DNA of 64,000 nt from Streptomyces sp. ISL-1 (GTDB lineage: Bacteria > Actinomycetota > Actinomycetes > Streptomycetales > Streptomycetaceae), in NCBI RefSeq assembly GCF_018614585.1, contig NZ_JAGGOI010000040.1, forward strand, positions 62,001-126,000, read 5' to 3'. A program made the translations under genes and the position numbers. The first letter of the stretch is position 1, and every line of letters starts with the position of its first letter. Below are positions 1-8,072 of the stretch, in pieces. The notes beneath the pieces are model-generated. The model saw nothing but the letters and a program-made list of their open reading frames with translations. It had not been told where the DNA came from and ran no database searches.

Positions 1-324
1 CTCGTGCGCCGCTGGAAGCTGACCGAGCAGGAAGACCCTGTGAAGATCGAGGCCGAGATCGCCGCGATCTTCCCCAAGAGCGAGTGGACGATGCTCTCGC
101 ACCGGGTGATCTTCCACGGCCGCCGGATCTGCCACGCCCGCAAACCGGCCTGTGGCGCGTGCCCGATCGCGCAGCTCTGCCCTTCGTACGGAGAGGGCGA
201 GACGGACCCTGTGAAGGCGCAAAAGCTGCTCAAGTACGAGATGGGCGGACAGCCGGGCCAGCGCCTGAACCCGCCCCCGGACTACCCGGGCAAACCGGCT
301 CTGCCTCTGGGGGCGACCGAGTGA
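1..324 (+). CDS. nth: Endonuclease III, C-terminal part (partial at window start)
   Basis: Base-excision-repair DNA glycosylase/AP lyase acting on oxidised pyrimidines. Only the last ~107 residues are in the window and the reading frame is open at base 1, so the start lies upstream. The diagnostic piece visible is the C-terminal 4Fe-4S loop, C-x6-C-x2-C-x5-C, read as CHARKPACGACPIAQLC (residues about 42-58 of the visible part). The HhH and catalytic Lys/Asp regions are outside. In Streptomyces nth lies beside the crp regulator gene and upstream of a NUDIX gene, and the NUDIX neighbour is present here. The identification is firm; the coordinates are partial. Confidence 0.9.
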   Translation, partial: LVRRWKLTEQEDPVKIEAEIAAIFPKSEWTMLSHRVIFHGRRICHARKPACGACPIAQLCPSYGEGETDPVKAQKLLKYEMGGQPGQRLNPPPDYPGKPALPLGATE

Positions 325-391
325 CCTCGCGCGTCGTACGACGCACGGAACGATCCAGGCGCCCCACGGCGTTGTGAATGAGGGGGTGCCG

Positions 392-1090
392 ATGATGCGC
401 GCTGAAAAAGAGACGTACGACCGCGATGTGGCCGTCACGACCGACGGCCTGCCCGACTGGCTCGACCCCGTCGTGCGCGCCGCGGACACCCTCGAGCCCC
501 AGCAGCTCAGCCGCTTCCTGCCGCCCGAGAGCGGCCACGGCCGGCAGTCCGCCGTCCTGATCCTGCTCGGCGAGGGCGCCGAGGGCCCCGAGCTGCTGCT
601 CATGGAGCGCGCAGGCAGCCTCCGTTCGCACGCCGGGCAGCCCTCCTTCCCCGGCGGCGCGCTCGACCCCGAGGACGGCGACCCGGCCACCACAGGGCCG
701 CTGCGTGCCGCGCTGCGCGAGGCCCAGGAGGAGACCGGCCTCGACCCTGCGGGCGTCCAGCTCTTCGGCGTGCTGCCCAGGCTCTACATTCCGGTGAGCA
801 GTTTTGTCGTCACGCCCGTACTTGGATGGTGGCGCACCCCGAGCCCGGTCGGTGCGGTGGATCTCGCCGAGACCGCGCGGGTCTTCACCGTGCCGGTGGT
901 GGATCTCACGGACCCGGCCAACCGCGCGACGGCCGTTCACCCAAGCGGCCACACAGGACCTGCGTTTATGGTCGAGGGAGCTCTGGTCTGGGGCTTCACC
1001 GCCGGTGTGATCGACCGCATTCTGCACTTCGCGGGCTGGGAACGACCATGGGACCGCGCCAAGCAGGTGCCGCTGGACTGGCGCTCATGA
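392..1090 (+). CDS. NUDIX hydrolase, CoA pyrophosphatase (NudL/UPF0035) type
   Basis: Predicted to hydrolyse CoA or acyl-CoA to phosphopantetheine and 3',5'-ADP. The Nudix box is visible as GPLRAALREAQEETGL, with the REAQEE metal-binding core. Just upstream is the CoA-hydrolase signature ending LRSHAGQPSFPGG, which marks the NudL/PCD1-like branch. I place the start at ATG 392 because the G-rich GAGGGGG run sits a few bases before it; GTG 374 in the same frame would add six residues. The gene lies 67 bp after nth, and a hairpin terminator follows it. The family is secure; the actual substrate is inferred from the signature. Confidence 0.85.
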   Translation: MMRAEKETYDRDVAVTTDGLPDWLDPVVRAADTLEPQQLSRFLPPESGHGRQSAVLILLGEGAEGPELLLMERAGSLRSHAGQPSFPGGALDPEDGDPATTGPLRAALREAQEETGLDPAGVQLFGVLPRLYIPVSSFVVTPVLGWWRTPSPVGAVDLAETARVFTVPVVDLTDPANRATAVHPSGHTGPAFMVEGALVWGFTAGVIDRILHFAGWERPWDRAKQVPLDWRS

Positions 1091-1103
1091 CAGGCTGACC
1101 CCG

Positions 1104-1127
1104 TGCCGCGCCCCTCGGGGCGCGGCA
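1104..1127 (+). terminator. GC-rich hairpin after the NUDIX gene
   Basis: Perfect 11-bp stem (TGCCGCGCCCC / GGGGCGCGGCA) with a two-base loop, starting 14 bp after the NUDIX stop codon. There is little T-tract, which is common for Streptomyces terminators. Confidence 0.6.
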
Positions 1128-1197
1128 TTGAAGGCGGCTCGGCAGCGGGCGGCCAGCCCAGCCGGACGGAGCAACCGGCGACGAATCAGCGAGGCTA

Positions 1198-2403
1198 ATG
1201 ACGGTGAACGTGCTGGACATCCTGTTGCTGGTCGCCGCCGTGTGGTTCGCGATCGTCGGCTATCGCCAGGGCTTCGTCGTCGGCATCCTGTCGGTGATCG
1301 GTTTCCTCGGCGGCGGACTCGTGGCGATCTACCTGCTGCCCGTCATCTGGGGTCAACTGACGAACGATTCGGAAGTGTCCACGACGGCCGCGGTCATCGC
1401 CGTCGTACTCGTGATCGTCTGTGCCTCGGTCGGCCAGGCCTTCACCACCCACCTCGGCAACAGACTGCGCCGGCACATCACCTGGTCACCCGCCCGCGCC
1501 CTGGACGCCACCGGTGGCGCGCTGGTGAATGTGGTCGCGATGCTGCTGGTCGCCTGGCTGATCGGCTCCGCGCTCGCCGGGACCTCGCTGCCCACGCTCG
1601 GCAAGGAGGTCCGCAACTCCAAGGTGCTGCTCGGGGTCTCCCGGGTAATGCCCAGTCAGGCGAACACCTGGTTCGCGGACTTCTCCTCCGTCCTGGCGCA
1701 GAACGGCTTCCCGCAGGTCTTCAGCCCGTTCGCCAACGAGCCCATCACCGAGGTCAAGGCCCCGGACCCGGCACTCGCGGGCAGCCCGGTGGCCGCCCGC
1801 GCCCAGCAGTCCATCGTCAAGGTCGTGGGCACCGCGCAGAGCTGCGGCAAGGTCCTCGAAGGCACCGGCTTCGTCTTCTCCGACCGCCGGATCATGACCA
1901 ACGCGCACGTCGTCGGCGGCGTGGACGAGCCGACCGTGCAGATAGGCGGCGAGGGCAGGCTGTACGACGCGAAGGTCGTGCTCTACGACTGGCAGCGCGA
2001 CATCGCCGTACTGGACGTACCCGACCTCAGGGCGCGGCCGCTCCAGTTCGCCGACTCCGACGCCCGCAGCGGCAACAGCGCGATCGTCGCGGGCTTCCCG
2101 GAGAACGGCTCGTACGACGTGCGCTCGGCCCGCGTCCGCGGCCGGATCAACGCCAACGGCCCCGACATCTACCGCCGCGGCACCGTGCAGCGCGATGTCT
2201 ACTCGCTCTTCGCGACGGTCCGTCAGGGCAACTCCGGCGGTCCGCTGCTCACGCCCGACGGCAGGGTGTACGGCGTCATCTTCGCCAGGTCACTGGACGA
2301 CCCGAACACCGGCTACGCCCTGACGGTCGACGAAATCCGCGACGACATCGCAGTCGGCCTGACCGCCAACCAGCAGGTCGACACCCAGGGATGCGCGTTG
2401 TAG
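1198..2403 (+). CDS. marP: MarP-family membrane-anchored serine protease
   Basis: Extracytoplasmic trypsin-like protease linked in mycobacteria to acid and oxidative stress resistance. The N-terminal ~150 residues are a CvpA/colicin-V-like four-helix membrane domain (starting VLDILLLVAAVWFAIVGYRQ). The C-terminal half is a chymotrypsin-fold protease with the triad visible: His in TNAHVV, Asp in RDIAVLDV and Ser in GNSGGPLL. Two cysteines (in SCGKVL and near the C-terminal TQGCAL) match the regulatory disulfide pair described for MarP. Length 401 aa is normal. ATG 1198 follows GCGAGG. It starts 107 bp after the NUDIX gene and is followed by a gene-free stretch. Confidence 0.9.
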   Translation: MTVNVLDILLLVAAVWFAIVGYRQGFVVGILSVIGFLGGGLVAIYLLPVIWGQLTNDSEVSTTAAVIAVVLVIVCASVGQAFTTHLGNRLRRHITWSPARALDATGGALVNVVAMLLVAWLIGSALAGTSLPTLGKEVRNSKVLLGVSRVMPSQANTWFADFSSVLAQNGFPQVFSPFANEPITEVKAPDPALAGSPVAARAQQSIVKVVGTAQSCGKVLEGTGFVFSDRRIMTNAHVVGGVDEPTVQIGGEGRLYDAKVVLYDWQRDIAVLDVPDLRARPLQFADSDARSGNSAIVAGFPENGSYDVRSARVRGRINANGPDIYRRGTVQRDVYSLFATVRQGNSGGPLLTPDGRVYGVIFARSLDDPNTGYALTVDEIRDDIAVGLTANQQVDTQGCAL

Positions 2404-2738
2404 CGAGGGAGCGGGCGTCAGCTTCGGGTATGCCGCAATCGCGCCGAGACCCAGCGGGCCCGGCGCCTCAGGATGTTGGGAATGCCCATCCCTTGCCCCG
2501 AATGCTCATGGCCCTCGCTCTGAGGGCCACCTCTCTCGTGGGTGATCGGCCCACTGGCCGAGCGGCGGTTGCGTGCTGCGTCACCGTAGTCGTGCGTCCA
2601 GCCCATACCCCGACGTTTGCCCGTGCCTCAAGGTCGGTAATCGCGTCAGGGGCGGCCAATTGGCCTATGCGCCAGGCATTTGGCTGCTGGTCGTACAAGC
2701 GTTCTCGGAGGCATGGGAAGGCGGGGCCGTAGCAGGGA
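2404..2738. other. Gene-free interval between marP and the hydrolase gene
   Basis: These 335 bp separate convergent genes. Short open frames exist on the minus strand (for example 2468-2698), but their composition (Arg/Ala/Thr mixtures, no recognisable domain) suggests chance frames. I see no clear terminator hairpin and no tRNA. Confidence 0.5.
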
Positions 2739-3668
2739 CTACCGGTCGGGCTCGGGGTCCTTCAGCCAGCTGATGAGCTCGGTGGAGAACGCCACGGGGT
2801 CCTCCTCATGAGGGAAGTGACCGAGGCCGTCGAACAGCCGCCAGCGGTACGGCGCTTCCACGTACTCGCCCGACCCCGCCGCGCTGCGCGTCCGCATCGC
2901 CGGGTCCAGCGAGCCGTGCAGATGCAGCGTCGGCACCCGAACCGGCCGCTTCATCCGGCGGTTGAACTGGATCCCGTCCGGCCGCGCCATCGACCGCACC
3001 ATCCACCGGTACGGCTCGATCGAGCAGTGCGCCGTCGAGGGGATGGACATCGCCCGCCGGTAGACGCCGATCGTGTCCTCGTCCGGCAGCTGCGGCCCGG
3101 ACCAGTCCTGGATCAGCCTGCCCACCAAGGCCGCGTCGTCCGCCACCAGGTGACGCTCCGGCAGCCACGGCCGCTGGAAGCCCCAGATGTACGACCCCGC
3201 ACGGCTCTGCGAGAAGTCCGAGAGCATCGCCGAGCGCCACCGGCGCGGATGCGGCATCGAGGAGACCGCGAGCCGGCGCACCAGCTTGGGCCGCATCACC
3301 GCCGCGGTCCACGCCAGATAGCCGCCCACGTCGTGCCCGACCAGCGCCGCGTCCGGTTCGCCGAGCGAGCGCACCACGCCGGTGATGTCGAGAGCGAGGT
3401 TCGCGGGGTCGTACCCCCGCGGCGTACGGTCGCTGCCGCCCACGCCCCGCAGATCCATCGCCACGGCCCGGAACCCGGCGTCGGCGAGCGCGGTCAGCTG
3501 ATGCCGCCACGTCCACCAGAACTGCGGAAAGCCATGGAGCAGCAACACCAGTGGCCCATCGCCCATCTCTGCGATATGGAAGCGCGCACCATTTGCCGCC
3601 ACGTCGCGATGTGTCCAGGGACCATCGATGCGTACGGGGCTTCCAGTACCGGTATCAGGGGCCATCAT
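2739..3668 (-). CDS. Alpha/beta hydrolase, epoxide hydrolase-like
   Basis: Alpha/beta-fold hydrolase of the epoxide hydrolase/haloalkane dehalogenase branch. The oxyanion region HGFPQFWWTWRHQ is typical of epoxide hydrolases. The nucleophile elbow reads GHDVGG, giving Asp rather than Ser as nucleophile, and the catalytic His is in GLGHFPHEEDP. About 309 residues, normal for the family. ATG 3668 is chosen from a double ATG; an upstream in-frame start would add nine residues. It is convergent with marP and divergent from nothing obvious, with no operon partner closer than about 130 bp. The substrate is unknown. Confidence 0.8.
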   Translation of the reverse strand: MMAPDTGTGSPVRIDGPWTHRDVAANGARFHIAEMGDGPLVLLLHGFPQFWWTWRHQLTALADAGFRAVAMDLRGVGGSDRTPRGYDPANLALDITGVVRSLGEPDAALVGHDVGGYLAWTAAVMRPKLVRRLAVSSMPHPRRWRSAMLSDFSQSRAGSYIWGFQRPWLPERHLVADDAALVGRLIQDWSGPQLPDEDTIGVYRRAMSIPSTAHCSIEPYRWMVRSMARPDGIQFNRRMKRPVRVPTLHLHGSLDPAMRTRSAAGSGEYVEAPYRWRLFDGLGHFPHEEDPVAFSTELISWLKDPEPDR

Positions 3669-3799
3669 GCAGATGAGCGTGCCACAGCTGAGCACCCCAC
3701 GGTCGCCAAGCCCGTCCCCGGCAGGCCGACGGGCCGCCCCTGACGCCCGCCGTACCGGCGCTCAGGGCCCCCGCGACTGCGCGACCGCGACCGCGGGTC

Positions 3800-4249
3800 T
3801 CAGACCGCGACCTTGTCCTGGGCCGGCCGGGGGTGCGGCTTGACGCCCTGCAGTACGGCCGCCGTCTGCTTGGCCGAAGCGATGGACTTCTCCGGCGGCT
3901 TGACCTTCTTGAACTTGGTGACGGCGAGCAGCGCCAGCAGCCCCGCGAGCAGCAGGAACGCCACGCCCACGATCAGGAACGACCAGGCCAGGCCCAGCCC
4001 CAGATTGTGAATCCCGTACGCCGCCGCGAAGCTCAGCACCGGCAGTGAGAAGAGCGCGAACACTCCCGCGATGCTGATGGCCACTCCGCCGATCGCGCCG
4101 CGCCTGACGTCCTGCCGCAGCTCCGCCTTGGCCAGGGCGATCTCGTCGTGCACGAGCGCGGACATCTCGGCGGTCGCCGAGGCGACCAGTTGGCCGAGAC
4201 TGCGCTCTGCGCCGACAGCGTTCGCCACGCTGTTGCCGGGGTCGGTCAT
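3800..4249 (-). CDS. Phage-holin-3_6-like (DUF1469) actinobacterial membrane protein
   Basis: 149-residue membrane protein of the Phage_holin_3_6 / actinobacterial holin-X type. An N-terminal amphipathic part (SLGQLVASATAEMSALVHDE) is followed by two hydrophobic hairpin helices (about residues 52-75 and 85-110) and a basic, Pro-rich tail. Despite the family name these are ordinary chromosomal genes in Streptomyces. It lies 39 bp downstream of nhaA on the same strand, so the two may be co-transcribed. Function unknown. Confidence 0.8.
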   Translation of the reverse strand: MTDPGNSVANAVGAERSLGQLVASATAEMSALVHDEIALAKAELRQDVRRGAIGGVAISIAGVFALFSLPVLSFAAAYGIHNLGLGLAWSFLIVGVAFLLLAGLLALLAVTKFKKVKPPEKSIASAKQTAAVLQGVKPHPRPAQDKVAV

Positions 4250-4288
4250 CGCTGACTCCCTCTCCTCATCAACGGATCCGAAGTCAGA

Positions 4289-5719
4289 TCATGCCGGACT
4301 GCCGCCGCCCTTGCGCGACGCCCCCGCCACTTCGGCCTTGCGCCGGTGCTCCGCCGCCTTCTCCTCGTAGATCGCGGCCATCCGCAGGTGATACTCCGGA
4401 TTGTCCTGCTCGTAGATGTCGGGGATGCCGTCCTGGTCCTCGTCGCGCTCCTCCTCCTCGGTCAGCGCGCGGTACTTGCGGTCGCGCAGCTTGAGCAGGA
4501 TGCCGGCCAGTACGGCGGCGATCAGTGAGCCCATCAGGACCGCGGCCTTGACCTCGTCGGTCAGCACCGCGTCGCCGGAGAAGGCCAGTTCGGCGATGAG
4601 CAGCGAGACGGTGAAGCCGATGCCGGCGAGTGAGGCTACGGCGAAGACGTCCGGCCAGGCCAGATCGTCATTGAGCTCGGCGCGGGTGAAACGTGCCGCG
4701 AGCCAGGTGCCGCCGAAGACCCCGACGACCTTGCCGACCACCAGACCCAGGACGACGCCGAGGGTCTCCGGCTTGGTGAAGACGTCGGTGAGCGAGTTGC
4801 CGGAGACCGAGACACCCGCGGAGAAGAGCGCGAACAGCGGTACGGCGAGTCCCGCCGACAGCGGCCGTACGAGATGCTCGATGTGCTCTCCGGGGGAGTG
4901 CTCCTCACCCTTGCGCGTCGTGCAGCGCAGCATCAGGCCCATCGCGACACCGGCGATGGTGGCGTGCACGCCGCTGTTGTACATCAGCCCCCAGATGACC
5001 AGGGCGAGCGGCACGTACACGTACCAGCCGTGGACGCCCTTGCGCAGCAGCAGCCAGAACACGCCGAGACCGATCACGGCTCCGCCGAGCGCCGCGAAGT
5101 TCAGGTGGTCGGTGAAGAAGACCGCGATGATCAGGATCGCGAACAGGTCGTCGACGACAGCAAGGGTCAGGAGGAACGCCCGCAGCGCGGACGGCAGTGA
5201 GGTGCCGATAACGGCGAGGACGGCGAGGGCGAAGGCGATGTCAGTGGCGGTCGGGACAGCCCAGCCGTCGAAGGATCCGCCGCCGGTGGCGGTGACCAGG
5301 ACGTAGACGAGCGCGGGCATCACCATGCCGCAGACCGCGGCGATCACGGGGAGGGCCGCGGCCTTTGGGTCGCGCAGTTCGCCGGCCACCAGCTCTCGCT
5401 TGAGCTCGATGCCTGCGACGAAGAAGAAGACGGCGAGCAGTCCGTCGGCGGCCCAGTGCTGGATCGAGAGGTCCAGGCCGAGGTCGGCGGGGCCTATGTG
5501 GAAGTCGCGTACGGATTCGTAGCTGTCGCCCAGCGGGGTGTTCGCCCAGATCAGAGCGGCGATGGCGGCAACGAGGAGGAGTACGCCGCCGACGGTCTCG
5601 GCACGCAGCGCGTCCGCCACGAACGTCCGCTCGGGCAGGGACAGGCGTCCGAGGAACTTGCGGTCGGTAGGGGTCGGCGCGGCCACGTCGGGAGACCTCC
5701 GGTCGGGTAGGCAGGACAA
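4289..5719 (-). CDS. nhaA: Na+/H+ antiporter NhaA
   Basis: Electrogenic sodium/proton antiporter of the cytoplasmic membrane for sodium and alkaline-pH homeostasis. The sequence is NhaA throughout: FVAGIELKRELV early, the paired-Asp motif in LAVVDDLFAILIIAVFFTD, and AGIGFTVSLLIAELAF late, across about 11-12 hydrophobic segments. 476 residues is longer than E. coli NhaA (388) because of a charged C-terminal tail (EEEERDEDQDGIPDIYEQDN onward) and an N-terminal extension. The start at 5719 is tentative, since in-frame alternatives lie about 40 residues in. It precedes the holin-like gene. Confidence 0.92.
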   Translation of the reverse strand: MSCLPDRRSPDVAAPTPTDRKFLGRLSLPERTFVADALRAETVGGVLLLVAAIAALIWANTPLGDSYESVRDFHIGPADLGLDLSIQHWAADGLLAVFFFVAGIELKRELVAGELRDPKAAALPVIAAVCGMVMPALVYVLVTATGGGSFDGWAVPTATDIAFALAVLAVIGTSLPSALRAFLLTLAVVDDLFAILIIAVFFTDHLNFAALGGAVIGLGVFWLLLRKGVHGWYVYVPLALVIWGLMYNSGVHATIAGVAMGLMLRCTTRKGEEHSPGEHIEHLVRPLSAGLAVPLFALFSAGVSVSGNSLTDVFTKPETLGVVLGLVVGKVVGVFGGTWLAARFTRAELNDDLAWPDVFAVASLAGIGFTVSLLIAELAFSGDAVLTDEVKAAVLMGSLIAAVLAGILLKLRDRKYRALTEEEERDEDQDGIPDIYEQDNPEYHLRMAAIYEEKAAEHRRKAEVAGASRKGGGSPA

Positions 5720-5837
5720 AGCACATGCCGACCAGACTTCCCGGCGCCCCTAGGTTCTGTTGTCGCGTCGTTGACGCGTTCATTAGCTTACCTAAGCGCG
5801 CAAGGGCGTATCCGGCGAGTGTCACTTTAGGTGCATA

Positions 5838-5871
5838 AAGGGCACCCGGCGCGTTGTCGCCGGGTGCCCTT
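5838..5871 (-). terminator. Strong intrinsic terminator downstream of acs
   Basis: Perfect 14-bp stem (AAGGGCACCCGGCG / CGCCGGGTGCCCTT) with a 6-base loop. On the minus strand it ends in a short T run (CCCTTTAT). It begins 30 bp past the acs stop codon. Confidence 0.85.
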
Positions 5872-5900
5872 CAGTGCTGTTGCCTGGAGATCCTCCGTTG

Positions 5901-7856
5901 TCAGTCCTCGCTGGCGGCGGAGGGCAGCCTCGACTGGATCAGGTCCATCACGGACGAGTCGGTGAGCGTGGTGACATCGCCGAGCTGGCGGTTCTCTGCC
6001 ACATCGCGCAGCAGTCGGCGCATGATCTTGCCGGAGCGGGTCTTGGGCAGCTCCGCCACCGGCAGGATCCGCTTCGGCTTCGCGATCGGGCCGAGCGTCA
6101 CGCCCACGTGATTACGCAGGTCGTTCACGAGGTTCTCGTCCTCGCTCGCCGTGCCGCGCAGGATCACGAAGGCCACGATCGCCTGGCCGGTCGTGTCGTC
6201 CTTCGCGCCCACGACCGCCGCCTCGGCGACCTTCGGGTGCGAGACCAGCGCCGACTCCACCTCGGTCGTCGAGATGTTGTGGCCGGACACCAGCATCACG
6301 TCGTCGACCCGGCCGAGCAGCCAGATGTCGCCGTCGTCGTCCTTCTTGGCGCCGTCGCCCGCGAAGTACTTGCCCTCGAAGCGCGACCAGTAGGTGTCGA
6401 TGAACCGCTGGTCGTCGCCCCAGATGGTGCGCAGCATCGCAGGCCACGGCTCGGTGAGGACGAGATAGCCGCCGCCTCCGTTCGCAACCTCGTTCGCCTC
6501 GTCGTCGATGACGGTTGCCGAGATGCCGGGCAGAGCGCGCTGCGCCGAACCGGGCTTGGTGTCGGTGACGCCCGGCAGCGGCGAGATCATCATCGCGCCG
6601 GTCTCGGTCTGCCACCAGGTGTCCACGATCGGCGTCTTACCGGCGCCGATGTGCTCCCGGTACCAGATCCAGGCCTCCGGGTTGATCGGCTCACCGACCG
6701 AGCCCAGGACACGCAGACTGCTCAGATCGAACTTGGCGGGGATGTCGTCTCCCCACTTCATGAACGTACGGATCGCGGTCGGCGCCGTGTAGAGGATCGT
6801 GACGCCGTACTTCTGCACGATCTCCCAGAAGCGGCCCTGGTGCGGGGTGTCGGGCGTGCCCTCGTACATCACCTGCGTCGCGCCGTTGGCAAGCGGCCCG
6901 TACACGATGTACGAGTGGCCGGTCACCCAGCCGATGTCGGCGGTGCACCAGTAGACGTCCGACTCGGGCTTGAGGTCGAAGACGGCGTCGTGGGTGTAGG
7001 CCACCTGGGTGAGAAAGCCGCCGGAAGTGTGCAGGATGCCCTTCGGCTTACCGGTGGTGCCGGAGGTGTAGAGGATGAAGAGCGGGTGCTCCGCGTCGAA
7101 GGGCTCCGGGGTGTGCTCGGCGGACTGGCGGGTGACGATGTCGGCCCACCACACATCGCGGCCCTCGGTCCACGCCACGTCCTGGCCGGTGCGGCGTACG
7201 ACCAGCACATGCCGCACGCGGTCCACGCGGTCGACGGCCTCGTCCACGGCGGGCTTGAGCGCGGCGGGCTTGCCGCGCCGGTAGCCGCCGTCGGCGGTGA
7301 TGACGACCTTGGCGTCGGCGTCCTCGATACGGGTGGCGAGCGCGTCGGCGGAGAAGCCGCCGAAGACCACCGAGTGCGCGGCGCCGATACGGGCGCACGC
7401 CAGCATCGCCACGACGGCCTCGGGGATCATCGGAAGGTAGACGGCGACCCGGTCGCCCTTCACAACTCCCAGCTCGGTCAGGGCGTTGGCCGCCCGGGAG
7501 ACCTCGTCCTTGAGCTCGGCGTAGGTGAGCGTGCGGCTGTCGCCCGGCTCGCCCTCGAAGTGGATGGCGACACGGTCGCCGTTGCCCGCTTCGACATGGC
7601 GGTCCACGCAGTTGTACGCGACGTTCAACTTGCCGTCCGCGAACCACTTCGCGAAGGGCGGGTTGGTCCAGTCGAGGGTCTCGGTCGGCTCGGTGGCCCA
7701 GGTGAGCCGCCTTGCCTGCTCGGCCCAGAAGCCAAGCCTGTCCGCATCGGCCCGCTCGTACGCCTCAGCCGTCACGTTGGCGTTCGCGGCCAGCTCGGCC
7801 GGCGGCGCGAACCGCCTCTCTTCCTTGAGCAGATTGGCCAGGCTTTCGTTGCTCAC
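5901..7856 (-). CDS. acs: Acetyl-CoA synthetase (AMP-forming)
   Basis: Converts acetate, CoA and ATP to acetyl-CoA via acetyl-AMP. 651 residues, the normal length. The P-loop-like AMP-binding motif is YTSGTTGKPKG, the adenylate core includes DTWWQTETG, and the C-terminal hinge/lysine motif is PKTRSGKIMRRLL; that lysine is the one acetylated in Acs regulation. ATG 7856 follows a purine-rich SD (GGGAAAGGGAG region) eight bases upstream. Monocistronic, ending at a strong terminator. Confidence 0.96.
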   Translation of the reverse strand: MSNESLANLLKEERRFAPPAELAANANVTAEAYERADADRLGFWAEQARRLTWATEPTETLDWTNPPFAKWFADGKLNVAYNCVDRHVEAGNGDRVAIHFEGEPGDSRTLTYAELKDEVSRAANALTELGVVKGDRVAVYLPMIPEAVVAMLACARIGAAHSVVFGGFSADALATRIEDADAKVVITADGGYRRGKPAALKPAVDEAVDRVDRVRHVLVVRRTGQDVAWTEGRDVWWADIVTRQSAEHTPEPFDAEHPLFILYTSGTTGKPKGILHTSGGFLTQVAYTHDAVFDLKPESDVYWCTADIGWVTGHSYIVYGPLANGATQVMYEGTPDTPHQGRFWEIVQKYGVTILYTAPTAIRTFMKWGDDIPAKFDLSSLRVLGSVGEPINPEAWIWYREHIGAGKTPIVDTWWQTETGAMMISPLPGVTDTKPGSAQRALPGISATVIDDEANEVANGGGGYLVLTEPWPAMLRTIWGDDQRFIDTYWSRFEGKYFAGDGAKKDDDGDIWLLGRVDDVMLVSGHNISTTEVESALVSHPKVAEAAVVGAKDDTTGQAIVAFVILRGTASEDENLVNDLRNHVGVTLGPIAKPKRILPVAELPKTRSGKIMRRLLRDVAENRQLGDVTTLTDSSVMDLIQSRLPSAASED

Positions 7857-8072
7857 GACATCTCCCTTTCCCAGGGCGTCCTATGTGCCTATGTGTCCCA
7901 GGCCATAGCTCATCAGCCAGACGGCCGGGTGACAAGAGCCTTCCGGAAATTGGTTTAGACCTGTGGTTTAAGGCTGGTGGGTGAATCCAGCGGTGAAGCG
8001 ATGAGTGGCCCCCCTCCCCGGGCGGCGGGAAAGAGGGGCCATACGTTCTCACGGACGGGACCGGTACGCGGT

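Noticed and set aside
2404..2738. Transposase remnant in the gap after marP
   Set aside because: Short frames have no alignable transposase motif by eye; the composition fits chance frames.
3800..4249. Holin-family protein as evidence of a prophage
   Set aside because: This family is a normal chromosomal membrane protein in Streptomyces and no other phage gene is near it.
5783..5795. TTAGCTTACCTAA upstream of nhaA as an iron-regulator (DmdR/IdeR) box
   Set aside because: Only 13 bp of partial symmetry versus the 19-bp consensus, and nhaA is not an iron gene.
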